7,892 nucleotides of DNA from Eubacterium sp. (GTDB lineage Bacteria > Bacillota > Clostridia > Lachnospirales > Lachnospiraceae): NCBI GenBank assembly GCA_022776205.1, contig JALFIK010000045.1:1-7892 (forward strand). The letters are read 5' to 3'. A program made the translations under genes and the position numbers. How positions within the stretch are numbered: position 1 is the first letter of the stretch; every line of letters starts with the position of its first letter. Below the pieces are notes generated by a model, which saw only the letters and a program-made list of their open reading frames with translations, searched no databases and had not been told where the DNA came from. This document shows positions 1-6,091 of the stretch, in pieces.

Positions 1-1441
1 TTTTCTTTAAAATGATACCCGAACAGATGACCGCAGCAATTCCTACAAAATAAGCACTTGGTGCAACCCATGGTGCACCGTCAAACAATGCTCCGGCAAT
101 TAAAGCAATAATTGGCAGCTTTGCACCGCATGGAATGAAAGTAGTGGTCATGATGGTCATCTTCCGGTCTCTGTCATTCTCAATCGTTCTCGAAGCCATA
201 ATGCCCGGAACACCACAGCCAGTACCAATCAACATGGGTATAAAAGATTTCCCCGATAAACCAAACTTCCTGAAAATTCGATCCATAATAAAGGCAATTC
301 TTGCCATATATCCGCATCCTTCCAGAAAAGCAAGAAAAAGGAAAAGAACGATCATCTGTGGGACAAAACCAAGAACGGCACCCACACCGCTTAAAATACC
401 GTCAACAAGTAGTCCGCTTAACCACGGGGCACATCCGATTACATCTAACACACGTTGTGCCCCCGGAATGATCCAGCTTCCAAACAATGTATCATTTGTC
501 CAGTCGGTAAGGAAACCTCCCACCGTGGAAACAGACACATAGTAAACAAGAAACATGACTGCTGCAAAAATCGGCAGGGCAAGGAAACGGTTAGTAACAA
601 TCCGGTCAATTTTATCCGAAGTGGATATTTGTTTTTTTATTCTCTTTTTATAGCAATCATCAATAATGCTTCCAATGTAATGATATCGTTCCCCAGTTAT
701 AATGCTCTCCGCATCATCATCCATCTCTTTTTCGCAGCTTACAATTTCGGCTTCCATTTGATCGATAAGTTCCCGGGGAAGTTCCAGCCTTTCCTGCACT
801 TTCTCATCTCTTTCAAATAGCTTTACTGCATACCAGCGTTCCATACCTGAATCGACAAGTCCGGTGATTGCCCGTTCAATATGAGCAAGAACATGCTCCA
901 CACTCTCTTCAAAACTATGAGCCGGCTGTACTTTTCGCTTTAATTTTGCAACGGAAACTGCCCGCCTGGCAATTTCATCAATGCCCTCTCCTTTTAATGC
1001 AGAAATCTCCACAACCTCGCAACCGATATCCTCCGCGAGTTTATCCGTATTTAATTCTTCTCCGTTTTTCTTTACGAGATCGATCATATTTACCGCAACA
1101 ACCACAGGAATTCCCAGCTCTGTAAGCTGTGTGGTAAGATAAAGATTTCTTTCCAGGTTTGTACCGTCAACGATATTAATGATCGCATCCGGTTTTTCCC
1201 CAATCAGATAGTTTCTCGAAACAACCTCCTCCAGGGAATAAGGGGATAATGAATAGATACCCGGAAGATCGATAAGGACTGCCTCATCACCATTTGCAGT
1301 GTTTTCTTTCATTCTGCCTTCTTTTTTTTCCACAGTAACTCCCGGCCAGTTTCCCACATATTGATTCGAACCGGTAAGAGCATTAAAAAGCGTTGTTTTT
1401 CCACAGTTCGGATTGCCTGCAAGTGCAATTTTCACTTTCAT
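1..1441 (-). CDS. feoB: FeoB ferrous iron transporter, GTPase and membrane domain (3' end outside window)
   Basis: Imports Fe(II) across the cytoplasmic membrane, with an N-terminal GTP-binding domain coupled to a membrane permease domain. I translated 480 uninterrupted codons from the ATG at 1441. The G1 loop GNPNCGKTT is at residues 9-17, GNWPGVT at 30-36 supplies the G2 Thr, DLPG is at 58-61, NMID at 118-121, and a G5-like SALKGEG is near 146. The first membrane segment (RFLALPIFAAVMFLVYY) is near 284-300. The two gate motifs of the family follow: GTGCGVPGIMASRTI near 405-420 and PCGAKLP near 436-442. The remaining membrane segments lie beyond the left edge, so the protein is truncated by the window and not by mutation. 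The start is supported by AGAGAGG about 6 nt upstream. It is the third gene of the operon, 90 nt after feoA. Identification is secure. Confidence 0.96.
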   Translation of the reverse strand, partial: MKVKIALAGNPNCGKTTLFNALTGSNQYVGNWPGVTVEKKEGRMKENTANGDEAVLIDLPGIYSLSPYSLEEVVSRNYLIGEKPDAIINIVDGTNLERNLYLTTQLTELGIPVVVAVNMIDLVKKNGEELNTDKLAEDIGCEVVEISALKGEGIDEIARRAVSVAKLKRKVQPAHSFEESVEHVLAHIERAITGLVDSGMERWYAVKLFERDEKVQERLELPRELIDQMEAEIVSCEKEMDDDAESIITGERYHYIGSIIDDCYKKRIKKQISTSDKIDRIVTNRFLALPIFAAVMFLVYYVSVSTVGGFLTDWTNDTLFGSWIIPGAQRVLDVIGCAPWLSGLLVDGILSGVGAVLGFVPQMIVLFLFLAFLEGCGYMARIAFIMDRIFRKFGLSGKSFIPMLIGTGCGVPGIMASRTIENDRDRKMTIMTTTFIPCGAKLPIIALIAGALFDGAPWVAPSAYFVGIAAVICSGIILKK

Positions 1442-1459
1442 ATGTATCCTCTCTTTCCA

Positions 1460-1468
1460 ATTATAACA
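1460..1468 (-). promoter_or_regulatory. Possible extended -10 promoter directly before feoB
   Basis: On the minus strand the sequence reads TGTTATAAT, a perfect extended -10 element, in the feoA-feoB gap. No convincing -35 box is present at the right distance (AAATCT at 1483-1488). A transcript from here would have a leader of only about a dozen nucleotides, carrying the feoB ribosome binding site. It could give feoB extra transcription relative to feoA, but it may be a chance match in AT-rich DNA. Confidence 0.3.
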
Positions 1469-1496
1469 CAACAATATATTATAGATTTCCAAACTT

Positions 1497-1516
1497 TAAT
1501 TAGATATTTCTAACTA
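1497..1516. promoter_or_regulatory. Imperfect palindrome in the feoA-feoB gap, candidate metal-regulator operator
   Basis: The core ATTAGATATTTCTAAC (1499-1514) is an inverted repeat, TTAG-N6-CTAA, with flanking bases TA at both ends extending the symmetry to about 20 bp with 8 of 10 pairs matching. The same GTTAG-N6-CTNAC layout occurs at 2044-2059 over the feoA promoter. TTAG/CTAA half-sites recall operators of DtxR/IdeR-type iron repressors, but the regulator is inferred. It could alternatively form a weak RNA stem in the transcript between feoA and feoB. Confidence 0.4.
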
Positions 1517-1531
1517 TAAGCACAAAAAAAA

Positions 1532-1753
1532 TTATTGGACCTCCACCATCTGTGCATCTTCCTTTCTCAAAGACAATTCATATCCACGTACCGTGATTTC
1601 AACAGGATCTCCAAAAGGTGCCACTTTACGAATATAGATTTCTGCATTCTTCGTAATGCCCATATCCATTATCCTTCTTTTCACTGCACCTTTCCCGTGT
1701 ATTTTCACGACTCTGACCGTCTGACCGCATTTCATTTCTTTTAACGTCGCCAT
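1532..1753 (-). CDS. feoA: FeoA-type SH3-like protein (second of two)
   Basis: Small cytoplasmic FeoA-family protein, thought to bind and modulate FeoB. The 73 residues start MATLKEMKCGQTVRVVKI and carry the family pattern: a first strand with VRVVKIHGKG, the segment RRIMDMGITKNAEIYIRKVAPFGDPVEI, and the ending YELSLRKEDAQMVEV. I chose the ATG at 1753 over the one at 1771 because AGGAGG ends 9 nt before it, whereas with the upstream ATG that AGGAGG would be codons 2 and 3. Its start is 23 nt after the stop of the first feoA, so the two are co-transcribed and probably translationally close. It differs clearly in sequence from the other FeoA: this copy has the MDMGI and GDPVE segments usual in FeoA, while the other belongs to a different subgroup. 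Confidence 0.93.
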   Translation of the reverse strand: MATLKEMKCGQTVRVVKIHGKGAVKRRIMDMGITKNAEIYIRKVAPFGDPVEITVRGYELSLRKEDAQMVEVQ

Positions 1754-1776
1754 CCTCTCGTTCCTCCTCATACAGC

Positions 1777-1986
1777 TTAAATTAGTATCTTATTTGCCAT
1801 TTCCTTACTGATTGCAACGCGGGAATCCTTCACTTTCACAATGAGGTTTCCCGCAGTCTCAGACAAAACCGTGACAAAGCCCCCGCTTACAAATCCGAGG
1901 TTCTTCAAAAAGTGCTGTACCTCTTCTTTTCCGGCAATTTTTTTAATCTGAATTTCCTGCCCTTCCCGTGCCATTGATAAAGGCAT
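1777..1986 (-). CDS. feoA: FeoA-type SH3-like protein (first of two)
   Basis: First gene of the iron operon, 69 residues, starting MPLSMAREGQEIQIKKIAGKEE. The N-terminal strand, the FLKNLGFVSGGFVTVLSE segment and NLIVKVKDSRVAISKEMANKI are typical of the FeoA variant seen in Clostridia upstream of a second feoA and feoB. The role is presumed to be regulation or assembly of FeoB at the inner face of the membrane; why these operons keep two divergent FeoA proteins is not known to me. The start has AGGTGGAG about 5 nt upstream. The strong promoter at 2047-2075 gives a leader of roughly 55 nt. An internal ATG at codon 5 is a less likely start, as it is further from the binding site. Confidence 0.93.
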   Translation of the reverse strand: MPLSMAREGQEIQIKKIAGKEEVQHFLKNLGFVSGGFVTVLSETAGNLIVKVKDSRVAISKEMANKILI

Positions 1987-2043
1987 TTCACTCCACCTGC
2001 TTTCTTATTTTTCTAAAACATAGCTTATGAATTTCTTACAGAA

Positions 2044-2059
2044 GTTAGTATATACTCAC
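2044..2059. promoter_or_regulatory. Palindrome over the feoA -10 box, candidate iron-responsive operator
   Basis: GTTAGTATATACTCAC contains the perfect 10-bp palindrome AGTATATACT and matches symmetrically at 7 of 8 pairs. It covers the whole -10 box, the position expected for a repressor that blocks RNA polymerase when iron is plentiful. The same GTTAG-N6-CTNAC pattern recurs at 1499-1514. A DtxR-family or Fur-family repressor is plausible from the pathway, but the sequence does not match the classical Fur box, so the binding protein is left open. Confidence 0.45.
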
Positions 2060-2075
2060 TCATATTTCATGTCAA
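2047..2075 (-). promoter_or_regulatory. Strong sigma-A-type promoter of the feoA-feoA-feoB operon
   Basis: On the minus strand: TTGACA (2070-2075), a 17-nt spacer, then TATACT (2047-2052). The -35 box is a perfect consensus and the -10 matches 5 of 6. It lies in the 126-nt gap between the end of the helicase gene and feoA, and fires toward feoA. Transcription would start near 2040. Confidence 0.85.
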
Positions 2076-2112
2076 TAACCATAAATGAGAAGAATTTTCA
2101 ATAAGAAAATTT

Positions 2113-4374
2113 TCAGCTTATAATATAAGAATAGATGTCCTCTCTCACCGGAGTATCCAGTTCCCACTCGATTTCCACGGCTGTTTTTTCCGTATTTGGC
2201 ATGGTAAATTCTCTTGCACTTCCTGTGGCATACATTCTTCCAAGATAATAAAATTCTTTTGAAATCTTATCATCTTTATTCTTCCGTACAAATAATTCAA
2301 CATCAATCCCCCGCTCTTTCGCATATAAGAAATTCTGCACATCTTCCGATTCCATACTTCTTCCGCTTTTTGAAATGGCAATCAGACGATTTTCACTCAG
2401 AAAATGATCTTCATATTTTGTCGTATCACTGATATTATCCTGTTTATCATAATTTATAAAAACCGGAAATGTTTTTGTTTTTTTATCGTATTTATATCCG
2501 CCAATATTTAAAGGAACCTCATTCTTCTCCCAGCATAGAAGGCGGCATGCGTCTTCATAAGTATATTTCTGATAAAGAACAAGATCCGTATCTTTATATT
2601 TATTACTGTAATTTGTTTCATATCTATGAATACCAAAATCGAGCAGTTCTTTCAGCATTTCATAAAAATCAGGATTTTGGAGCATCTCGTCGAAAGATTT
2701 TGAAATGCCATAATCATCGCCCTCTTTTTCCAGAAAAACGCACGCAGAATATGTTTTTTTCGCGGCATTTGTCGGGAATTCATTTGTCAGCATATTAACT
2801 ACATTTACTGTACAATTTTCATCCATAGAACACTGATACTCTTTTTGCAAGGATTGCTTTAACAGCCCCAGCAAACCATGTTTACAGGTAAGACACCGAC
2901 GCAATAAGATCAATTCATGGATCCGCTTTCCACTAGCAAGTTTTTTTGAAATAAATTCAATCACTTTTTCTTCTTCATTCGTAAGACGAACCTTATATTC
3001 CTTCTCGTATTTTACGAGAAATTTATAATAGGAGCCAAGACTGTTATTATCAAAAATTCGAAGGACATCCATCTCTCCATAAGTATCAAATTCTAAAAGA
3101 GCAGGGATATGACCCAATTTATCCTTTAAATGAAAATAATTCTCTTTTATCAATTTAATATCGCTAAAATTCGCCTGATCAATAGACTGAAAAATTCTTT
3201 TTCGTGATACTTCATCGAAATGTACTGTACTTGCTCCGGGAATTACCCGTGCTCCCTGGGTTACATAACGGCGAATATTATCTTTGTTATAAGAACGATC
3301 TCCCGACAGTGCAATAGGAATCATAAAATTATTCCGGTAGTTTCCAATAAAATCCAGGACAACGACATATTCTTTCTCTTCCGCTTTCCGAAGTCCTCGT
3401 CCTAACTGCTGGATAAATACGACCGGCGACTGCGTTGGACGTAGCATGAGAACCTGATTGACCTCAGGAACATCCACACCTTCCGAAAAAATATCTACGG
3501 AAAGAATGTAGTCAAGGGCATCTTCTTTTTCTTCTCCGGCCAGGCGCTCAATGGCATTCAGCCTTTCTTCTTCTGTATTACTTCCACTTAGTGTGACCGT
3601 TCTCCATCCTTTTTGGTTAAATTTATCAGACAATTCCCTTGCTTCATCCAGTCTGCTGCAAAAAATCAGCCCTTTCACTCTTTCTCCTGAATATCCAAAA
3701 AATTTTGCCTGTGCCATAATATGGTCTACCCGTTCATCGGAAGTTAAATATCGAAAGTTTTCAATTTTATCTTCTTTGGTTTTTCCCTCATCTTCAACAT
3801 ACGAAAGATCAGTAATACCGAAATAATGAAACGGACAAAGCAAATCTTCTTCCATGGCATCCTGAAGACGAATTTCGCAGGCAATCTGGTGATTAAAAAT
3901 CTCATAAATGTTCTTTCCTTCCATCATATCATCCCGCCGGTCCGGTGTCGCAGTCATGCCAAGCCATAGTTTTGGAGTAAAATAGTCAAGTACCTTTTTA
4001 TAACTGCTTGCCGAACTGTGATGAGCCTCGTCAATCACAATCGCATCAAAAGCAGTTTTCCTGTATTTTTCCAGCACATGATCTTTACTCATTGTCTGAA
4101 CGGTCGCAAATATATAATCTTTCTCATAATCCAGATTTTTTCCGGTTACCATTCCAAGCGAAACAGAACCGCCCATTACTTTTCGAAAAGATTCCATTGC
4201 CTGTTTTGCAATCTGGCTGCGATGAACAAGAAAAAGAACTCGTTGAAATCCCATTTCCCGCATGGCAAATGCTGACGCATAGGTTTTACCGGTACCAGTC
4301 GCAGAAATTAGCAGTGCTTTTTTTTCTCCCGCCTCATATATTTTTCTAAGATGATGGATAAAGGAAACCTGCAT
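2113..4374 (-). CDS. Helicase and DUF3427 portion of the interrupted gene
   Basis: SF2 DEAD/DEAH-type ATPase followed by DUF3427; expected to move along or remodel DNA in the cytoplasm using ATP. Counted from the ATG at 4374 (753 residues): Walker A ATGTGKT 25-31, DEAH 115-118, TATP 141-144, motif IV region GLIFCSR near 237, DIFSEGVDVP near 292-301, motif VI QQLGRGLR near 323-330. The segment from about 480 to the end is DUF3427, closing with LFVRKNKDD, FYYLGRMYATG and EIEWELDTP. All catalytic motifs are intact, so the part after the stop is not visibly decayed. The ATG at 4374 is an unlikely true start: no Shine-Dalgarno site precedes it, and it falls inside the motif 0 region (LEPNSMQ), leaving that motif incomplete. 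A protein made only from here would probably be defective. Confidence 0.8.
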   Translation of the reverse strand: MQVSFIHHLRKIYEAGEKKALLISATGTGKTYASAFAMREMGFQRVLFLVHRSQIAKQAMESFRKVMGGSVSLGMVTGKNLDYEKDYIFATVQTMSKDHVLEKYRKTAFDAIVIDEAHHSSASSYKKVLDYFTPKLWLGMTATPDRRDDMMEGKNIYEIFNHQIACEIRLQDAMEEDLLCPFHYFGITDLSYVEDEGKTKEDKIENFRYLTSDERVDHIMAQAKFFGYSGERVKGLIFCSRLDEARELSDKFNQKGWRTVTLSGSNTEEERLNAIERLAGEEKEDALDYILSVDIFSEGVDVPEVNQVLMLRPTQSPVVFIQQLGRGLRKAEEKEYVVVLDFIGNYRNNFMIPIALSGDRSYNKDNIRRYVTQGARVIPGASTVHFDEVSRKRIFQSIDQANFSDIKLIKENYFHLKDKLGHIPALLEFDTYGEMDVLRIFDNNSLGSYYKFLVKYEKEYKVRLTNEEEKVIEFISKKLASGKRIHELILLRRCLTCKHGLLGLLKQSLQKEYQCSMDENCTVNVVNMLTNEFPTNAAKKTYSACVFLEKEGDDYGISKSFDEMLQNPDFYEMLKELLDFGIHRYETNYSNKYKDTDLVLYQKYTYEDACRLLCWEKNEVPLNIGGYKYDKKTKTFPVFINYDKQDNISDTTKYEDHFLSENRLIAISKSGRSMESEDVQNFLYAKERGIDVELFVRKNKDDKISKEFYYLGRMYATGSAREFTMPNTEKTAVEIEWELDTPVREDIYSYIIS

Positions 4375-4512
4375 GCTGTTTGGCTCAAGGCGATAAGAAT
4401 CCAGACTGGAAATTTTTCCCTGTTTTGCAATCTTCTTTTGAGTCGTTATGATTTTATTTTTCGTATATGCTTTTTCATATTCCTCGATAAAATCATCAAA
4501 AGCAACAGCCTG

Positions 4513-5070
4513 TTAACTGTTCCAAAGTGCGGCGAATTCTGAGGCCGCCTGTTTTATAAACTCCCCTTTTTCCGTAGAGACAATTTTTGTATTCCACTCG
4601 CGGTTTTTCGTAAGTGCGTTCAATGTCATGTTAGAACTTCCAATAATAATTCGATAAATTTCTTCGTTTTTAAACAAATATCCTTTTGTGTGAAAACCTT
4701 CCTGCCCATTTTTTGTAAGAAACATTTTTAATTCTATGTTGGAAAAACCGGCCAGCATACGAAGAGCTTTCGGATCACTGAATAACAGATAATCCGTTGT
4801 GAGGATTTTACCCGGAATCTTCCTGCTTTCCAGTTCCTTGAATGTCTGTAGGAGCGGGGTAATCCCTCCCCTCGTTATAAATGCAACACTGATAAAGAAC
4901 TCTTCACAGGATAATAACTCCTCCTCTAAAGAAGAAATAACTTTTTTCCCCTCCCTGTAATTATTCGAAATAAACTGTGGTTTATATGCCGGATTTGACG
5001 GCTGGTATTCATTCACAAAAGCAGTAATAAATCCCTCATTAAGTCGTCTTATAGTATTATCTTTCATCAT
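4513..5070 (-). CDS. Phospholipase D-like nuclease portion of the interrupted gene
   Basis: A 185-residue product starting MMKDNTIRRLNEG and ending ALWNS before TAA. It is the N-terminal module of the PLD-helicase-DUF3427 family. FFISVAFITRGGITPLL and KILTTDYLLFSDPKALRML are the family's core strands. The single HKD site is FHTKG (His127, Lys129) followed by IIIGSSNMT (144-152); the aspartate of the classical HxKx4D is not present, as is common in this subgroup. One HKD copy usually works as a dimer, so this piece could in principle fold and pair on its own and keep nuclease activity without the helicase. It is probably still expressed, since its ribosome binding site is intact. Confidence 0.82.
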   Translation of the reverse strand: MMKDNTIRRLNEGFITAFVNEYQPSNPAYKPQFISNNYREGKKVISSLEEELLSCEEFFISVAFITRGGITPLLQTFKELESRKIPGKILTTDYLLFSDPKALRMLAGFSNIELKMFLTKNGQEGFHTKGYLFKNEEIYRIIIGSSNMTLNALTKNREWNTKIVSTEKGEFIKQAASEFAALWNS

Positions 5071-5149
5071 AGATTCTTCCTTTTTTGACACAGATTTCCC
5101 GTTAGATAAGATTGAAACAGTATAGTATGATTGTATCACAGAATTCTTC

Positions 5150-5178
5150 TTTTCAGAGAAAAAACCTTATGTTATATT
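5150..5178 (+). promoter_or_regulatory. Weak promoter candidate for the lipoprotein gene
   Basis: TTTTCA (5150-5155), a 17-nt spacer and TATATT (5173-5178), matching consensus 4 of 6 and 5 of 6. The -10 lies in the first copy of a duplicated 12-mer, so the second copy offers an alternative -10 at 5188-5193 with a poorer -35. A transcript would have a leader of about 35 nt. Confidence 0.35.
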
Positions 5179-5197
5179 AAAACGTGTTATATTAAAA
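5171..5197 (+). repeat. Direct repeat of GTTATATTAAAA upstream of the lipoprotein gene
   Basis: GTTATATTAAAA occurs at 5171-5182 and exactly again at 5186-5197, separated by CGT, giving a 15-bp period. It lies between the promoter candidate and the ribosome binding site. It may be a small tandem duplication or paired regulator half-sites; nothing decides between them. Confidence 0.7.
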
Positions 5198-5204
5198 TAG
5201 ATCA

Positions 5205-5211
5205 GGGGGGG
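5205..5211 (+). promoter_or_regulatory. Ribosome binding site made of seven G in a row
   Basis: AGGGGGGGT ends 8 nt before the ATG at 5220 and fixes that start. Seven consecutive G is unusual for a Shine-Dalgarno site; pairing with the CCUCC of 16S rRNA would be through the G run alone. Homopolymer runs of this length are prone to slippage, so its length may vary between isolates. Confidence 0.6.
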
Positions 5212-5219
5212 TAATTTAT

Positions 5220-5948
5220 ATGAAAAAGAGACCGATTATTTCAGGAATTGTTTTGCTGGTGATTTTTATGCTTGCCGGCTGTGAAACCGGTAAAAAAACA
5301 GATTTCTATCCGCGTTTTCTTACAGAACATGAATGGACCCATTACACTTACTGTGATGAAACCATTGATTTTTATGACAACGGAGACTATTCATACCACT
5401 GTGCCTGCGGGGAACCTGTGGGAAATTCCGATCTGTTTGATTCCTACCAATATAACAACAAAACGAAGCAGATTACCCTATCACCGAAAGGACCGGGGGA
5501 TAACATTCAGGTACTACGCTATTCACCTTCCAGACTTCTTCTTTGTTTTTCTGACGGTGTCAAAGAATTCATCGATCAAAAGGATCCTCTGGTATCCAAA
5601 AGCCGTCCTAACTTAGACTATGATATAGAAAATTATACGCAGGCATTTAGTTCATATTCTGAATTGCTGACAGAGGACGGGGAATGGGCCTCGGCTCCCG
5701 CCGGATATCATCAATCGCCATCCCGATACCAAAATTATATTGTAAAGGAAACAATATCCGATGATGCTTCGTTCTACTTCTGGCATGTCACAGAAAAAGA
5801 AACAGAGGAAGGACCGCAATTTTCCCATACCTTAAAAAAAATTACATTAACACAGGCTAATTCTCTATTGGAAAAAGGGCCTGCGCCAGCATATCTTTGG
5901 TATGGAAAAACCGGAAAGATTGAAAAGGCAGTGTTTTTTTCGATTTAA
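5220..5948 (+). CDS. Secreted lipoprotein of unknown function
   Basis: I do not recognise the family. The 242 residues begin with a lipoprotein signal: MKKR, a hydrophobic stretch at residues 6-18 and the lipobox LAGC with the lipidated Cys at 21, so the mature protein should be anchored to the outer face of the membrane. The mature part is rich in Tyr, Trp and alternating hydrophobic residues, suggesting a beta-rich fold. A cysteine cluster YCDE...HCACGE (Cys45, 61, 63) might bind metal or form a disulfide. The segment DETIDFYDNGDYSYHCACG resembles the 'feature of a stress or substrate-sensing lipoprotein' only in being a strand-turn-strand pattern; no function follows. It ends IEKAVFFSI. 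It is monocistronic by layout, divergent from the nuclease-helicase gene and 143 nt before the radical SAM gene. Confidence 0.8.
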   Translation: MKKRPIISGIVLLVIFMLAGCETGKKTDFYPRFLTEHEWTHYTYCDETIDFYDNGDYSYHCACGEPVGNSDLFDSYQYNNKTKQITLSPKGPGDNIQVLRYSPSRLLLCFSDGVKEFIDQKDPLVSKSRPNLDYDIENYTQAFSSYSELLTEDGEWASAPAGYHQSPSRYQNYIVKETISDDASFYFWHVTEKETEEGPQFSHTLKKITLTQANSLLEKGPAPAYLWYGKTGKIEKAVFFSI

Positions 5949-5979
5949 TGTTACCCACATTAGCTTGGGAAAATTAAAT
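5943..5979 (+). terminator. Weak inverted repeat at the end of the lipoprotein gene
   Basis: ATTTAAT (5943-5949) pairs with ATTAAAT (5973-5979), and inside it CCCA (5954-5957) pairs with TGGG (5966-5969), leaving a small internal loop. It overlaps the stop codon. There is no T tract after it, so it is not a standard intrinsic terminator; it may slow or end transcription weakly, or be chance. Confidence 0.22.
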
Positions 5980-5998
5980 TGCTTCCCTGAAAAATAAT

Positions 5999-6028
5999 TT
6001 GACAGAAAAGGGTCTGATATCGTATTAT
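5999..6028 (+). promoter_or_regulatory. Promoter of the radical SAM gene
   Basis: TTGACA (5999-6004), an 18-nt spacer and TATTAT (6023-6028): a perfect -35 and a 5 of 6 -10. The start of transcription would be near 6035, giving a leader of about 57 nt that ends with the AAGGA ribosome binding site at 6078-6082. This indicates the gene is transcribed independently of the lipoprotein gene. Confidence 0.75.
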
Positions 6029-6091
6029 TTAATGACGACTTTTTTGTCTTCGTTAGCAATAAACACAGTTTAAAAATAAGGAAAAAAAAAT

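Larger units (their letters stand above)
2113..5070 (-). pseudogene. PLD-like nuclease / SF2 helicase / DUF3427 gene interrupted by one in-frame TAA
   Basis: The two open segments 4513-5070 and 2113-4374 are in the same reading frame, and the 46 codons between them are open apart from the TAA at 4513-4515. Reading through gives ...EFAALWNS, stop, QAVAFDDFIEEYEKAY...YRLEPNSMQ, joining a PLD module to a helicase as in the known three-domain family of about 950-1000 residues. The intact product would be about 985 residues, so nothing else is missing. Start: ATG at 5070 (a second ATG follows at once), preceded by AAGGAAGA at about 5 nt; the in-frame ATG at 5139 has no comparable site. The family resembles restriction-type nuclease-helicases, and a defence role is inference. 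A nonsense mutation is the simplest reading; a sequencing error, readthrough or a split protein are alternatives. Confidence 0.75.
5071..5219. other. Divergent intergenic region between nuclease-helicase gene and lipoprotein gene
   Basis: This 149-nt AT-rich gap holds the start regions of two divergent genes. Toward the helicase gene the minus strand shows a TATACT -10-like box near 5116-5121 without a good -35 box. Toward the lipoprotein there is a weak promoter candidate and a duplicated 12-mer, listed separately. No RNA gene or terminator is visible. Confidence 0.5.

Noticed and set aside
135..1125. Several plus-strand open frames (135-542, 455-820, 868-1125)
   Set aside because: They lie opposite feoB, whose minus-strand frame is open throughout and carries all GTPase and gate motifs; the plus-strand products have no recognisable features.
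2076..2112. Possible terminator between the helicase gene and the feo promoter
   Set aside because: Only a short AAAATTTT self-complementary stretch without a GC stem or T tract on the minus strand; readthrough into feo cannot be excluded.
4510..4520. Programmed readthrough or recoding at the TAA
   Set aside because: No known readthrough context or downstream stem is evident next to the stop; kept only as an alternative to a nonsense mutation.
2214..4542. Plus-strand open frames across the helicase gene, and a minus-strand frame at 2145-2381
   Set aside because: They overlap the helicase-DUF3427 reading frame, which has intact motifs; none has a convincing ribosome binding site or family signature.
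5071..5139. An in-frame upstream ATG at 5139 as start of the nuclease gene
   Set aside because: It adds 23 residues unlike the family, and the ATG at 5070 has an AAGGAAGA site at the right distance.
5272..5616. Second plus-strand frame inside the lipoprotein gene
   Set aside because: Shadow frame; the main frame has a signal peptide, lipobox and ribosome binding site.
6029..6056. Possible stem around the run of T at 6040-6045 (GAC...GTC)
   Set aside because: Only three base pairs close around the T run, and it lies in the leader of the radical SAM gene; too weak for a terminator or riboswitch.
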